64,000 nt of DNA from JBPEWY01 sp052032225 (lineage in GTDB: Bacteria; Bacteroidota; Bacteroidia; Flavobacteriales; Flavobacteriaceae). The first letter of the stretch is position 1. The number at the start of each line of letters is the position of its first letter. The stretch spans positions 17,485-81,484 of the forward strand of contig JBPEWY010000013.1 of the NCBI GenBank assembly GCA_052032225.1, given 5' to 3'. A program made the translations under genes and the position numbers. The notes beneath the pieces were generated by a model, which did not search any database, was not told the DNA's origin, and worked only from the letters and a program-made list of their open reading frames with translations. Below are positions 40,983 to 50,447 of the stretch, piece after piece.

Positions 40983-43622
40983 ATGAAAATGAAGTTACTT
41001 AAAAAGTTGTGTGCTTTTCTGCTGTTTTTTACGCCCGCTTTAATGTTGGCACAGGGAGAAGTTAAAGGGGTTGTAACAGACCAATCAACAGGAGAACCAC
41101 TACCGGGAGTGAATGTAGTGATTAAAGGAACCACAAAAGGAACTAACACTGATTTTAATGGAAACTACACCATATCGGTGCCCTCTTTTCCGGCTACACT
41201 TGTATTCTCATCAGTTGGTTACAAGACCCAAGAAGTAGAAGTTACTTCGGCCGGAACAATAAATGTTTCGTTGCAAGAAGGAGTTGCTTTAGATGAAGTT
41301 GTGCTAGTTGGTAACAGAGCCAAACCAAGAACGGTATTAGAGTCTCCGGTTCCGATAGATAATATTGGGGCTGCAGAGTTAGCTGTTAGTGCTCAGCCTG
41401 AAGTAGATAAGATGATTGCTTATAGAGTACCATCTTATAACTCTACCAATCAAACCATTTCTGATGCTACAGCACACTTTGACCCTTCTGAACTCAGAAA
41501 CTTAGGGCCAAGCCGTACGTTAGTTTTAGTAAACGGAAAGCGTAAAAACCAAAGTGCTTTAGTATATGTAAACGAAACACCCGGACGTGGTGAAGTAGGT
41601 GTAGACATGAAAAGTATTCCTGCTGCTGCTATAGAGCGCGTAGAGGTATTACGTGATGGTGCAGCTGCACAATACGGTTCTGATGCTATTGCAGGGGTAA
41701 TAAATATAATTTTAAAAGATAATGTAGAGCTCACCACTGTTAATCTAGGAACTGGTGTAACTACAGAAGGAGACGGATTTACATATAGTGGTGATATAAA
41801 TACCGCGTTATCGTTTGATGGTGGAGGATATTTTAATTTTACTGCAGAGTACTATCATCAAGATAGCACTAACAGACCAGGAACTCCGGGTGAAGATAGT
41901 TTATTTGGCGTTCCTGCTAACGATCCTACTTGGGGCTCTTGGTTAGCCGAAAACCCTGATTTAGGAATGACCGTTGGACAGCCTGAATATGATAAGTTTG
42001 GATTGGCATTTAATGCAGGATTTCCTTATGGAGAGTCGAGCGAGTTCTATTTCTTTGGAAGCTTACAAAAGAGAGACGGTAAGAGTTTTGCTCTTTACAG
42101 AGCACCTTACTGGATTCCGGATCCATTTAATTTATTACATGAGCCCGGCACAGAATATCAAGGTTTTCAACCAACCTTCGAAACAGATATTCGCGACAAC
42201 ACAGCTACTGTAGGTAACCGTTGGAAAATGCTTGGAGATTGGAATTTTGATATCAGCTATACATTTGGTAGAAACGCTGTAGATTACACTATTGGAAACA
42301 CACTAAATGTAGATTTAGGAGCATCTAGTCCAACCAGATTTGAAGCAGGTGGTTATACCTTTAGTAACGATATTGGAAACTTAGACATTAATAAAGATTT
42401 TGGTAATGTTGTAGTTTCTTTAGGAACAGAAGTTCGTAGAGAGCGCTTTACAACATTAGCAGGTGAGCCGGCTTCGTATTTTGGTGGCGGAGCGCAATCT
42501 TTCCCGGGATTACAACCATCTAACGCTTTAGAAGAAACACGTTCTAACATTGGTGTTTATGCCGGTTTAGATTGGGATGCTACAGAAGAGTTTTTATTAG
42601 CTGGAGCTATCAGATACGAAGATTATAGTGATTTTGGTGATAATTTAAGCTGGAAAATAAGTGGACGTTACTTACTTCCGGATGAAAAAGGAGCTATAAG
42701 AGCGTCTGTTAATACCGGTTTTAGAGCGCCATCTTTACACCAAATTTATTTAAGTAACATACAAACGTTAGTATCTGGAGGAACAGTTTCTAACCAAGGT
42801 ACATTTAATAATGTAAGCCCGGTAATTAAAGGGTTAGGAATTGATCCGTTAGATGCAGAAGAATCATTTAACATTGCTGCCGGATTTACGTACAGATTTG
42901 CACCAAACTTCTCGGTGTCTTTAGATTACTATAACATTAAATTAGATAACAGAGTATTATTTACCAACGAAATTGGATATATCACCGGATCACCGGGGAA
43001 CCCACAAAATGTAGTTGAGCAAATACTAGACGACTTTAATGTAACCAGTATTAAATTCTTCGTAAATGCGGTAGATACCAAAAGCCAAGGTATAGACTTA
43101 GTTGCCAACTATAAAGGTATAGAGCTTGGTAATGGTAAATTAGATATTAATGCTGCCTTTAACTGGAATGAAACAGATATAGATGGTACAGTTAACGTTC
43201 CTGAAACCTTAGCTAATGCCGGCTATACTGATATCTTTAACAGAGAAGAGCAGTCTAGAATTACTACTGCAAGACCTAATTTAAAAGGTGTACTCGGATT
43301 AGAGTATGCTGTTGGAAAGTTTGATATTGCATTAAACAACACGTATTTTGGAGAAGTTACCTGGAGACACCCGGCAGACCCTGGTAAAGACCAAACTTTT
43401 GCCGGAAAAGTAATTACAGATTTATTAGTTAGATTTAATATTTCTGATAAAATTACTTTAAAAGCTTCAGCAAATAACTTATTAAACGTTTATCCGGATG
43501 AAATTAACACCTTTGGTGATGTTATTACCGATTTAGGTGGTAGATTTAAATATCCGTGGGAAGTTAACCAATTCGGGTTTAACGGTACCGTGATTAACGG
43601 TGGACTTACTTTTAAATTTTAA
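40983..43622 (+). CDS. TonB-dependent receptor, tandem copy 2
   Basis: An 879-residue paralogue of the preceding receptor, with the same domain order and many shared blocks, such as GEPLPGVNVVIKGTTKGTNTDF, GNRAKPRTVLESPVPIDNIG, SRTLVLVNGKRKNQSA and ERVEVLRDGAAAQYGSDAIA. Differences concentrate in the extracellular-loop parts of the barrel, as expected if the two recognise different ligands. It ends in GLTFKF. A TATATTTG box at 40938-40945 could be its own -7 element. A strong terminator follows. No SusD-like partner is present. Confidence 0.94.
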   Translation: MKMKLLKKLCAFLLFFTPALMLAQGEVKGVVTDQSTGEPLPGVNVVIKGTTKGTNTDFNGNYTISVPSFPATLVFSSVGYKTQEVEVTSAGTINVSLQEGVALDEVVLVGNRAKPRTVLESPVPIDNIGAAELAVSAQPEVDKMIAYRVPSYNSTNQTISDATAHFDPSELRNLGPSRTLVLVNGKRKNQSALVYVNETPGRGEVGVDMKSIPAAAIERVEVLRDGAAAQYGSDAIAGVINIILKDNVELTTVNLGTGVTTEGDGFTYSGDINTALSFDGGGYFNFTAEYYHQDSTNRPGTPGEDSLFGVPANDPTWGSWLAENPDLGMTVGQPEYDKFGLAFNAGFPYGESSEFYFFGSLQKRDGKSFALYRAPYWIPDPFNLLHEPGTEYQGFQPTFETDIRDNTATVGNRWKMLGDWNFDISYTFGRNAVDYTIGNTLNVDLGASSPTRFEAGGYTFSNDIGNLDINKDFGNVVVSLGTEVRRERFTTLAGEPASYFGGGAQSFPGLQPSNALEETRSNIGVYAGLDWDATEEFLLAGAIRYEDYSDFGDNLSWKISGRYLLPDEKGAIRASVNTGFRAPSLHQIYLSNIQTLVSGGTVSNQGTFNNVSPVIKGLGIDPLDAEESFNIAAGFTYRFAPNFSVSLDYYNIKLDNRVLFTNEIGYITGSPGNPQNVVEQILDDFNVTSIKFFVNAVDTKSQGIDLVANYKGIELGNGKLDINAAFNWNETDIDGTVNVPETLANAGYTDIFNREEQSRITTARPNLKGVLGLEYAVGKFDIALNNTYFGEVTWRHPADPGKDQTFAGKVITDLLVRFNISDKITLKASANNLLNVYPDEINTFGDVITDLGGRFKYPWEVNQFGFNGTVINGGLTFKF

Positions 43623-43645
43623 AGTGTAATTAGCCAACCAAAGCG

Positions 43646-43683
43646 AAAAAGGCTGTTTTCTTTTTATAGAAACAGCCTTTTTC
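43646..43683 (+). terminator. Bidirectional terminator between receptor copy 2 and the efflux operon
   Basis: AAAAAGGCTGTTT (43646-43658) pairs perfectly with AAACAGCCTTTTT (43670-43682). The A-run/T-run symmetry suits both the plus-strand receptor gene and the minus-strand RND gene that ends at 43703. Confidence 0.9.
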
Positions 43684-43702
43684 ATTTTATATAAAAAATG
43701 TT

Positions 43703-46700
43703 TTAAGCTTGTACTTGCACTTGCTTATTTGTAAATATTGCATATTTAAGTTTGGTAACCAAGTAAAATAACACCGGAACAATTATTAGGGTTAAGAATG
43801 TTGCAAAGATTAACCCAAAAATAACGGTCCATGCTAAAGGCCCCCAGAAAATAACATTATCTCCTCCTAAATAAATCTTAGGGTCAAATTCGCTAAACAA
43901 CGAGAAAAAGTCAATATTTAAACCAATGGCAAGTGGTATTAATCCTAAAACAGTTGTAATTGCCGTTAGTATTACAGGGCGTAAACGAGCTTTCCCTCCT
44001 TTAACAATTGCCTCTAAAACATGCTGCATTGGTAAGTATTTATCCTCAGGAATTCCAAGTTCAACCTTTTTTCTATCAATTAACAATTGAGTATAATCTA
44101 ACAGCACAACACCATTATTTACTACAATTCCGGCTAACGATATAATCCCCATCATAGTCATCATAATCACAAAAGGCCATCCGGTAGCAATTAATCCTAA
44201 AAATACACCAATAAAACTCAAGAATATAGCCGTCATGATTATAGAAGGCTTAGAAACCGAGTTAAACTGGAATACCAGAATAAACATTATAAGACCTAAA
44301 CCGGAAATTAATGCGCTAAGTAAAAACGACATCTGTTTGTTTTGCTCCTCTATTTGTCCTGTAAAATCAAACTCAACACCATCTGGTTTGTCAAACTCAG
44401 CCATCTCTGCTTGTATTTGAGATACAATTGCTCCGGCATCAGTATAACCGGGTGCCAGGCCGGAATAAACAACTACAACACGTTTTAAGTTACGGTGCTT
44501 AATAGCACTAAAAGACGATGTGTTTTGTTGTGTTGCTACGGCCGAAACCGGTATTTCTTTAATTTGTCCGGAAGCAGGATCTCTAAAAATTATATTCTGA
44601 TTAAATAATGAGTTTTTATTGTACCTGTTTTCTTCATTAAATCGAACATATATATCATAATCTTCACCATCCTTTTTATAAACGGCTGCTTTTTCTCCAA
44701 AAATAGAGCGACGTAATTGTGTGCCAATCTGCCCTACAGAGACTCCTAATTCTCCGGCCTTTTTTCTATCTATAGTAACTTCCATGGCAGGTTTGGCTTT
44801 GTTTACGTCTATTTTTAATTCTTCTATACCCGGAATGTTTTTACTGTTTATAAAATCGCGCATGCGCTCTGCAGTGGCAATTAGTAAATCGTAATCATCA
44901 CCTTTAAGCTCTATATTTATAGGATAACCTGCTGGAGGTCCTACCGGATCTTTTTCTACCGAAATAGCTACTCCGGGATAAATGCCTTTAAGCGCTTCTT
45001 GAACCTTTTTTCTGAGCACTTCACTGTCTTTGCCACGTCTGTATTTAAACTCTCTCATGGTAGCTGTTATTTTTGCTCTATGAGGCATTTCGGCAGCCGA
45101 TCCTCCGTCAGTTTGAGGGTTGCCGGCACCTTCACCAACTTGAGACACGGCAGATTCTACCATGAAGTTATAATCGCCATCCATATACTCTTCATCATAC
45201 AACACGGCATATACACGTTTTTCTATATCTTTTGTGAGTTCATTGGTTTTTGTAATATCGGTACCTTGCGGATACTCAATATAAACTACAATTTGGTTAG
45301 GCTTGTTATCAGGGAAAAACTCAACTTTGGTTCTTCCGCTACCAACCGACATGCCAAACATCATTACCGATATAACCAGTAATAGCACTGTACCGAAAGC
45401 AAACAGGTAAGGTTTACGTTTACTAAGGGCAAATCTGATTGACTTTTCATACCAGTTTTCCCATTTAGATAATATGTTGTTTTGAAAGAAGTGTGTAGCT
45501 TGTTTAATGTAATAACGGTATAGCCAAAACATTCCCGCAAGCACTATCATTAAAGTTCCGAGGCCTCTTACCTGACCACCTATCAAATAAATAAAAATAC
45601 CAAAACCACCCAGTAAAATACTTAGCCTGATTAGTTGTTTTTTGGTAAGTTGTTTTTCGCCAACTTCCATGAATTGTGAGACCATTACAGAGTTAATAAA
45701 AATGGCCACAAATAATGATGAACCAAGCACAACCGATAAAGTAATTGGGAAATAAATCATGAACTCTCCCATAACACCCGGCCATAGACCAAGCGGAACA
45801 AAAGCAGCTACTGTAGTTACAGTTGATATAATTATTGGGTAAGCAATCTCGCCAATTCCTTTTTTAGCAGCTTCTATACGGCTCATGCCTTCCTGATCCA
45901 TTAAACGATAAACGTTTTCTACCACAACAATACCGTTATCTACCATCATTCCTAACCCCATAATAAGGCCAAATAAAATCATGGTGTTCATGGTGTAGCC
46001 TAAGGCATTTAAGATCATGAATGACATGAACATAGACATAGGGATGGCAAAACCAACAAAGAGAGCATTCCTAAACCCTAAAAAGAACATTAATACAGTT
46101 ACAACCAGTATAATACCAAAAATAATGTTGTTTACAAGGTCGTCTACTTGGTTTATGGTTTTTTCGGACTGATCGTTAGCAATAGAAACTTTTAAATCTG
46201 ATGGGAATACATTGGCTTTGGCATCTGCAACTATTTGTTGTATTTGTTGTGCTGCAGCAACCATATTTTTACCGGAACGCTTTTTAACATCGAGCATTAC
46301 AACGTTTTGCCCAAGTTCTCTTGCGTAGGTGGTTTTATCTTTTTCTCTAAAGTTAACAGAAGCAATGTCTTTTAAGTAAATAGCTCCTTTTTCTGATTTT
46401 ACTACAAATTCTTCAAGCTCAGAGGGGTTTTCTACTTCTCCCAGAACACGCAACGTTCTGCGTTGCCCGCTCTTAATTAAACTACCTGCAGAGATGGTTA
46501 CGTTACCGTTTCTGATGGCATTTATTACATCGGTAAAACTTACTTGTGCAGCCATCATTTTATAAATATCTACAGCAACTTCTACCTCTTTTTCTTGTGC
46601 CCCTCTAATATCGGCTTGTTTAATTTCGGGTAAATCTTCTATTTCATCTTCAAGGTATTCTGCAAATTCTTTTAATTTTTCTACAGGGTAATCTCCAGAG

Positions 46701-47179
46701 ATGTTTATGTTAAGAATAGGCATCTCTTCAGAGAAGTTTAAATCAAATACATTGGGCTCTACTTTTGCACCGTTAAAGGTGGGCCAATCTTCTCCGGCTT
46801 TTTCAGCATCTACCTCGTCTTTAACTTTAAGTTTAGCAGATTCTACAGAGATGTCTTCATCAAACTCAACAATTATAATACCGTAATCTTCTTGCGATGT
46901 AGAAGTTACCTCTACAACATTACTAACATTTTTTAAGCGCTCTTCAAGCGGATCTACAATGAGTTTTTCTATATCTTCTGCTGTATTCCCGGGAAAAGGA
47001 GTGCTTATGTATATTTTGGTTTCTTTAATTTCCGGGAAACTCTCTCTGGGCATACTAAAATATGCCGATAAGCCAACTATTAAAAATAGGGCAGACATCA
47101 CATACATTATGGTTGTGTGGTCTATAGCCCAAGAAGACAGTTTAAATTCTTTATTAACCTTTTTATTAAAATCGCTCAT
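43703..47179 (-). CDS. RND efflux permease (AcrB/HAE1-like)
   Basis: An 1158-residue inner-membrane pump with 12 transmembrane helices in the 1+5+1+5 pattern and two large periplasmic domains. Markers include MSALFLIVGLSAYFSMPRESFPEI near the N-terminus, GLIMGLGMMVDNGIVVVENVYR in TM4 (proton-relay Asp in MVDNG), and MMTMMGIISLAGIVVNNGVVLLDY in TM10. The protein is longer than AcrB by about 100 residues, with an insertion near 515-570 that contains two extra hydrophobic stretches (LSILLGGFGIFIYLIGG and a neighbour), as in several Bacteroidota homologues. It is the last gene of tetR-tolC-MFP-RND, 6 nt behind the adaptor gene. Substrates are unknown. Confidence 0.95.
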   Translation of the reverse strand: MSDFNKKVNKEFKLSSWAIDHTTIMYVMSALFLIVGLSAYFSMPRESFPEIKETKIYISTPFPGNTAEDIEKLIVDPLEERLKNVSNVVEVTSTSQEDYGIIIVEFDEDISVESAKLKVKDEVDAEKAGEDWPTFNGAKVEPNVFDLNFSEEMPILNINISGDYPVEKLKEFAEYLEDEIEDLPEIKQADIRGAQEKEVEVAVDIYKMMAAQVSFTDVINAIRNGNVTISAGSLIKSGQRRTLRVLGEVENPSELEEFVVKSEKGAIYLKDIASVNFREKDKTTYARELGQNVVMLDVKKRSGKNMVAAAQQIQQIVADAKANVFPSDLKVSIANDQSEKTINQVDDLVNNIIFGIILVVTVLMFFLGFRNALFVGFAIPMSMFMSFMILNALGYTMNTMILFGLIMGLGMMVDNGIVVVENVYRLMDQEGMSRIEAAKKGIGEIAYPIIISTVTTVAAFVPLGLWPGVMGEFMIYFPITLSVVLGSSLFVAIFINSVMVSQFMEVGEKQLTKKQLIRLSILLGGFGIFIYLIGGQVRGLGTLMIVLAGMFWLYRYYIKQATHFFQNNILSKWENWYEKSIRFALSKRKPYLFAFGTVLLLVISVMMFGMSVGSGRTKVEFFPDNKPNQIVVYIEYPQGTDITKTNELTKDIEKRVYAVLYDEEYMDGDYNFMVESAVSQVGEGAGNPQTDGGSAAEMPHRAKITATMREFKYRRGKDSEVLRKKVQEALKGIYPGVAISVEKDPVGPPAGYPINIELKGDDYDLLIATAERMRDFINSKNIPGIEELKIDVNKAKPAMEVTIDRKKAGELGVSVGQIGTQLRRSIFGEKAAVYKKDGEDYDIYVRFNEENRYNKNSLFNQNIIFRDPASGQIKEIPVSAVATQQNTSSFSAIKHRNLKRVVVVYSGLAPGYTDAGAIVSQIQAEMAEFDKPDGVEFDFTGQIEEQNKQMSFLLSALISGLGLIMFILVFQFNSVSKPSIIMTAIFLSFIGVFLGLIATGWPFVIMMTMMGIISLAGIVVNNGVVLLDYTQLLIDRKKVELGIPEDKYLPMQHVLEAIVKGGKARLRPVILTAITTVLGLIPLAIGLNIDFFSLFSEFDPKIYLGGDNVIFWGPLAWTVIFGLIFATFLTLIIVPVLFYLVTKLKYAIFTNKQVQVQA

Positions 47180-47185
47180 AAGAGA

Positions 47186-48349
47186 TTAGTTTAATATCTT
47201 AACTTTTTGTCCGTCTTGTACGCTTCTGGCGCCTTCTTCTATAATTAAATCACCGTTAGAAAGTCCTTCTACAATCTCTACAAAATCACCTTGTATTTTT
47301 CCTGTTTTAATGTAGGTGCGTTTGGCAATAGCTTCGTTGTTACCGTTAGTGTTAGTTACAACATAAACATATTGTTGTCCGTTAGCGTTTTCAGAAATAA
47401 TACTTTGCGGTAATAAAATGGCATTAGGGTTGGTATAATCGTTTATGTGTACCTTGGCGGTAAGGTTGGGTTTTACTTTATTGTTAGTGTTTGGTATACC
47501 AACTTCGGCTCTAAAAGAACGGTTGTTAGGCTTAATATAATTACCAACCTGACGTACTGTTGTTGTAATGGTTTCGCTTAAAATTGGAAAATAAACCTTG
47601 GCTTCTTTACCTGGTGTAACACTAGTTATATACTTTTCCGGCACATCAGCTTCAATATACATGTTGTTTAAATTAACCAACAGCATTAATGGGGTTCCGG
47701 GGGCTACCACGGTACCACGTTCTGTAATTACATCATCAATAACACCAGAGAATGGCGCTCTAACTATTGTTTTTTCCAGCTGACTTTGCATTTGTTTTAC
47801 AGCTTCTTGTTGTGCTTCAAAATTAGATTTTGCTTGAAGGTACTGTATTTCTGAGCCAATTTTTTGCTCCCATAAACGTTGTTGACGCTCAAAAGTAGTT
47901 TTAGCTAAATCTGCTTGAATTTTAAGTTGCGCTAATTGTTGGCTTAAACCACCATCATCTATTTTAGCAAGAATTTGTCCTTTAGCTACTTTTTGCCCTT
48001 CTTTTACTAGCACCTGTGTAAGCGTGCCCGAAAATTCTGGGTATATGGTTACCATTTCTTTAGTGGTAACACTTCCTTGTAGCTCTAAATAGTGCTTAAA
48101 AACAGTGTCTTTTGCGGTTATTGTGGTAACAAGAGGTAGTTTTTTTATGGTATCTAATGCTCCGATAGCTTTATCTAATTCTTGTAATTGATTGCTAATG
48201 TTTTGTTGCTGAATAACCAATTCTGAGCGTTTAGCTCGCATACTTTCTAAATCACCACTTTCTATTATGGCCTCTACAGATTTTTTTTGACCGCCTCCGC
48301 ATGATAACACAAAAGAAGCAAGTAGTATTATGGTAACTATTTTTCTCAT
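47186..48349 (-). CDS. RND efflux periplasmic adaptor lipoprotein (MFP family)
   Basis: A 387-residue membrane-fusion protein. The signal ends in FVLSCGGG, giving a lipid-anchored Cys at about 17. A coiled-coil hairpin comprises about 135-185 (QLAQLKIQADLAKTTFERQQRLWEQ), bracketed by the split lipoyl halves (TLTQVLVKEGQKVAKGQILAKID and VRAPFSGVIDDVITERGTVVAPGT), followed by beta-barrel and membrane-proximal domains. An additional N-terminal helix with SELVIQQQNISNQLQELDKAI is predicted coiled coil. It links the RND pump to the TolC-like channel. Spacing is 10 nt to tolC and 6 nt to the RND gene. Confidence 0.94.
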   Translation of the reverse strand: MRKIVTIILLASFVLSCGGGQKKSVEAIIESGDLESMRAKRSELVIQQQNISNQLQELDKAIGALDTIKKLPLVTTITAKDTVFKHYLELQGSVTTKEMVTIYPEFSGTLTQVLVKEGQKVAKGQILAKIDDGGLSQQLAQLKIQADLAKTTFERQQRLWEQKIGSEIQYLQAKSNFEAQQEAVKQMQSQLEKTIVRAPFSGVIDDVITERGTVVAPGTPLMLLVNLNNMYIEADVPEKYITSVTPGKEAKVYFPILSETITTTVRQVGNYIKPNNRSFRAEVGIPNTNNKVKPNLTAKVHINDYTNPNAILLPQSIISENANGQQYVYVVTNTNGNNEAIAKRTYIKTGKIQGDFVEIVEGLSNGDLIIEEGARSVQDGQKVKILN

Positions 48350-48359
48350 AAGTATTGTT

Positions 48360-49706
48360 TTAATTAAGTGGTACGGTATTTAAAAGTGTTTCTAATTCTG
48401 CTTTTTTAGTAATAAGGTTAAGCATTGATTGTAAATATTCTTGTTGCGAATTGTATAGCTGAGTTTGCGCTTGCCTTAAATCAAAGCTTGTTGCAATACC
48501 CTCAAAATATTTAGTCTGATTTTTTTGCTCTATTCTTTCTGCCAAGGCAAGATTTTGCTGTGCAGTTGTAAATTGCTCTATGGCAAATTTGTAATCACTT
48601 TTAGCTGCAGCAATCTGCATTTTAAGTTCTTGCTCTTTTTGGGTTAACTCTGTTTTGGCTTTTTCTAAGTTAATTTTAGCGCGCTGAGTTTTAGCGGTAC
48701 GACCTAAAGAGCTAAAAATTGGAATATTTAAACTAACCCCAACCAACGATGAACCAAACCATTGTTGCTCGCTATCAAAAAAGTTAAACTCGTTGCTGTT
48801 TCCGGTGTAGCCACCATTTATAAAAGCATTTAAGGTTGGCAAGGCTTTGCTTTTTTCGAGCTTTACTAAGAGCTCTTTAGAGCGCTTGTTGTTTTCGGCT
48901 ATTTTATAATCAATGTTTTCTGTAACATCTTCTGTTGCAGAAAGTAATGTGCTGTCTATATTTTTTAGCGCTAAAGCAGATAGCTCGTCGGTTAGTTTAA
49001 CGGGTATGTCAACATCTATTCCTAAAGTAAGATTAAACAGTTTTTTGGCAATAGTATGCATTCGTTTAGCATTGTTTAAACTGTTTTCTGTAGCCATTAA
49101 CGTAATTTGAAGTTGCTCTACATTTTCTTCTTCGGTTAAGCCATTTTCATAGAGTTTTTTAGTCTCAAAAAGATTTTTTTGTAGTGTAGCTTTATTTTTC
49201 TCTAAAATAGTAACGCTTTCTTTTGCAAGAAGCACATTTCCGTAGGCATTAATAACCGCCTTTCTAACTTCTAGATTAGTTTTTTCTTTGGCGTTTTTTG
49301 AGATTTCCAGAAATACTTTGGCAGACTGTAAACCAACCAGATAAGAGCCATCAAATATTAATTGTTTTAATGTTGCGGTTGCATTTACATTTTGCTTAGT
49401 TCCAAAAACAACTTCGGCAAATTCTCCGGGCTCACCACCAAAAAATTGGGCCGGAACTAACGAAACCGGTTGTTTTAAAAAATTCTGGTAGTCTATGCTG
49501 GCATCTATTTGCGGAAGCCCCATGGTTGTAGTCTCCCACTTTTGTTTTTTAGCAGCCTCTATATCTCTATTGGCATTTATGGCATTGTAATTATTTTCTA
49601 ATGCATAAGCAATAGCCTCGTTTAAAGAAAACTCTTGTGGTTGTTGCTGTGCAACAATACTTAGGCTAAACATAAAGCAGCATGTAAACAGTAGTTTATT
49701 TTTCAT
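48360..49706 (-). CDS. TolC-family outer-membrane efflux channel
   Basis: A 448-residue outer-membrane factor with a signal peptide (about 1-19, IVAQ) and the duplicated TolC pattern: FSLNEAIAYALENNYNAINANRDIEAAKKQKWE opens the first half, and a second long helical hairpin (ELTQKEQELKMQIAAAKSDYKFAIEQF) and AERIEQKNQTKYFEGIATSFDLRQAQTQLYNSQQEYLQ form the second. Trimers make the exit duct of the RND pump. The start overlaps the tetR stop by 11 bp, so the regulator and the channel are translationally coupled. Confidence 0.94.
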   Translation of the reverse strand: MKNKLLFTCCFMFSLSIVAQQQPQEFSLNEAIAYALENNYNAINANRDIEAAKKQKWETTTMGLPQIDASIDYQNFLKQPVSLVPAQFFGGEPGEFAEVVFGTKQNVNATATLKQLIFDGSYLVGLQSAKVFLEISKNAKEKTNLEVRKAVINAYGNVLLAKESVTILEKNKATLQKNLFETKKLYENGLTEEENVEQLQITLMATENSLNNAKRMHTIAKKLFNLTLGIDVDIPVKLTDELSALALKNIDSTLLSATEDVTENIDYKIAENNKRSKELLVKLEKSKALPTLNAFINGGYTGNSNEFNFFDSEQQWFGSSLVGVSLNIPIFSSLGRTAKTQRAKINLEKAKTELTQKEQELKMQIAAAKSDYKFAIEQFTTAQQNLALAERIEQKNQTKYFEGIATSFDLRQAQTQLYNSQQEYLQSMLNLITKKAELETLLNTVPLN

Positions 49707-50304
49707 GTTGTGAACTTAAAATAGCATTTAAAGTTTCTAATCCTTTTGTTGTTGCTATGGCTCTTACATGGTATTCTAAATACATCTCCATTAAAGAGTT
49801 CATGGCATAGTGTTTAGGTGAAAAAAATTCAGGGTTTTTTAAGCCCATAATACCGTTAAAGTATATTTTGGTAACAAAATCAACATCAATTGTTTTACGA
49901 TAAAAACCTTGCTCAATACCTCGGTTTAGGTTTTCTGTAATACAAGCATTCATTACTTCGAATTGCTTTTTTTTAAGGGTTTCAAAAATTTTAGGGTAAT
50001 ATTTTTGAAGCTGATATTGCGGAGAGGATTTTTCGTCTTTTAAATGATGCATAACAAAGCTCTTTATCTCGTAGAGCTCTTCAATGGGGTTCTTTTTTAA
50101 ATCGCAGATACAATTTATACCGTGCGATATAATTTCGAACATATAAAAAGAAACGTCTTTAACTAAAGCAGTTTTAGTTTCAAAGTGTGCGTAAATGGTT
50201 TTTTTAGATATGCCCAGCGCATCGGCAATATCATCCATGGTAATGCTCTTAAAACCATAGGTTAAAAATAAATCGGCTGCTTTTTCTAAAATTTTATTAC
50301 GCAT
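49696..50304 (-). CDS. TetR/AcrR-family repressor of the efflux operon
   Basis: A 202-residue regulator from the ATG at 50304 (MRNKILEKAADLFLTYGF); an in-frame ATG 17 codons upstream would place the start inside the promoter. The helix-turn-helix is SITMDDIADALGISKKTIYAHFETKTAL (about 20-47), and the C-terminal helical ligand-binding part is divergent, as usual. It is the first gene of its own operon with tolC, MFP and RND, and a perfect 9-bp-arm palindrome lies over its promoter, so autorepression relieved by an effector is the likely scheme. The effector is unknown. Confidence 0.93.
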   Translation of the reverse strand: MRNKILEKAADLFLTYGFKSITMDDIADALGISKKTIYAHFETKTALVKDVSFYMFEIISHGINCICDLKKNPIEELYEIKSFVMHHLKDEKSSPQYQLQKYYPKIFETLKKKQFEVMNACITENLNRGIEQGFYRKTIDVDFVTKIYFNGIMGLKNPEFFSPKHYAMNSLMEMYLEYHVRAIATTKGLETLNAILSSQHEK

Positions 50305-50325
50305 GTAATCTATAATAAAGGAGCG

Positions 50326-50355
50326 CAAATATAGCTCAGGAAACTTTATAAACAA
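50326..50355 (-). promoter_or_regulatory. Promoter of the tetR-tolC-MFP-RND operon
   Basis: On the minus strand TTG (50355-50353), 19-nt spacer, TATATTTG (50333-50326) is a full match to the Bacteroidota consensus, with the same spacing as the tRNA-Asn promoter in this window. It lies 21 nt upstream of the tetR start. Confidence 0.75.
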
Positions 50356-50366
50356 TAAAAGTTTCC
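50339..50366. promoter_or_regulatory. Palindromic TetR-type operator
   Basis: GGAAACTTT (50339-50347) and AAAGTTTCC (50358-50366) are perfect inverted 9-bp arms around a 10-bp centre. The palindrome covers the -33 element and most of the promoter spacer, so binding would block transcription. Confidence 0.75.
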
Positions 50367-50447
50367 AAAGTTTTACAATTTTTTAACATTACATTTATCT
50401 TAATTTACGTTGGCTTTATAGTATTTTAGTCGAGCTAATTTTACCGT

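Noticed and set aside
43703..50366. Efflux operon considered as a defence or toxin system
   Set aside because: All four genes match ordinary tetR-tolC-MFP-RND drug/metabolite efflux.
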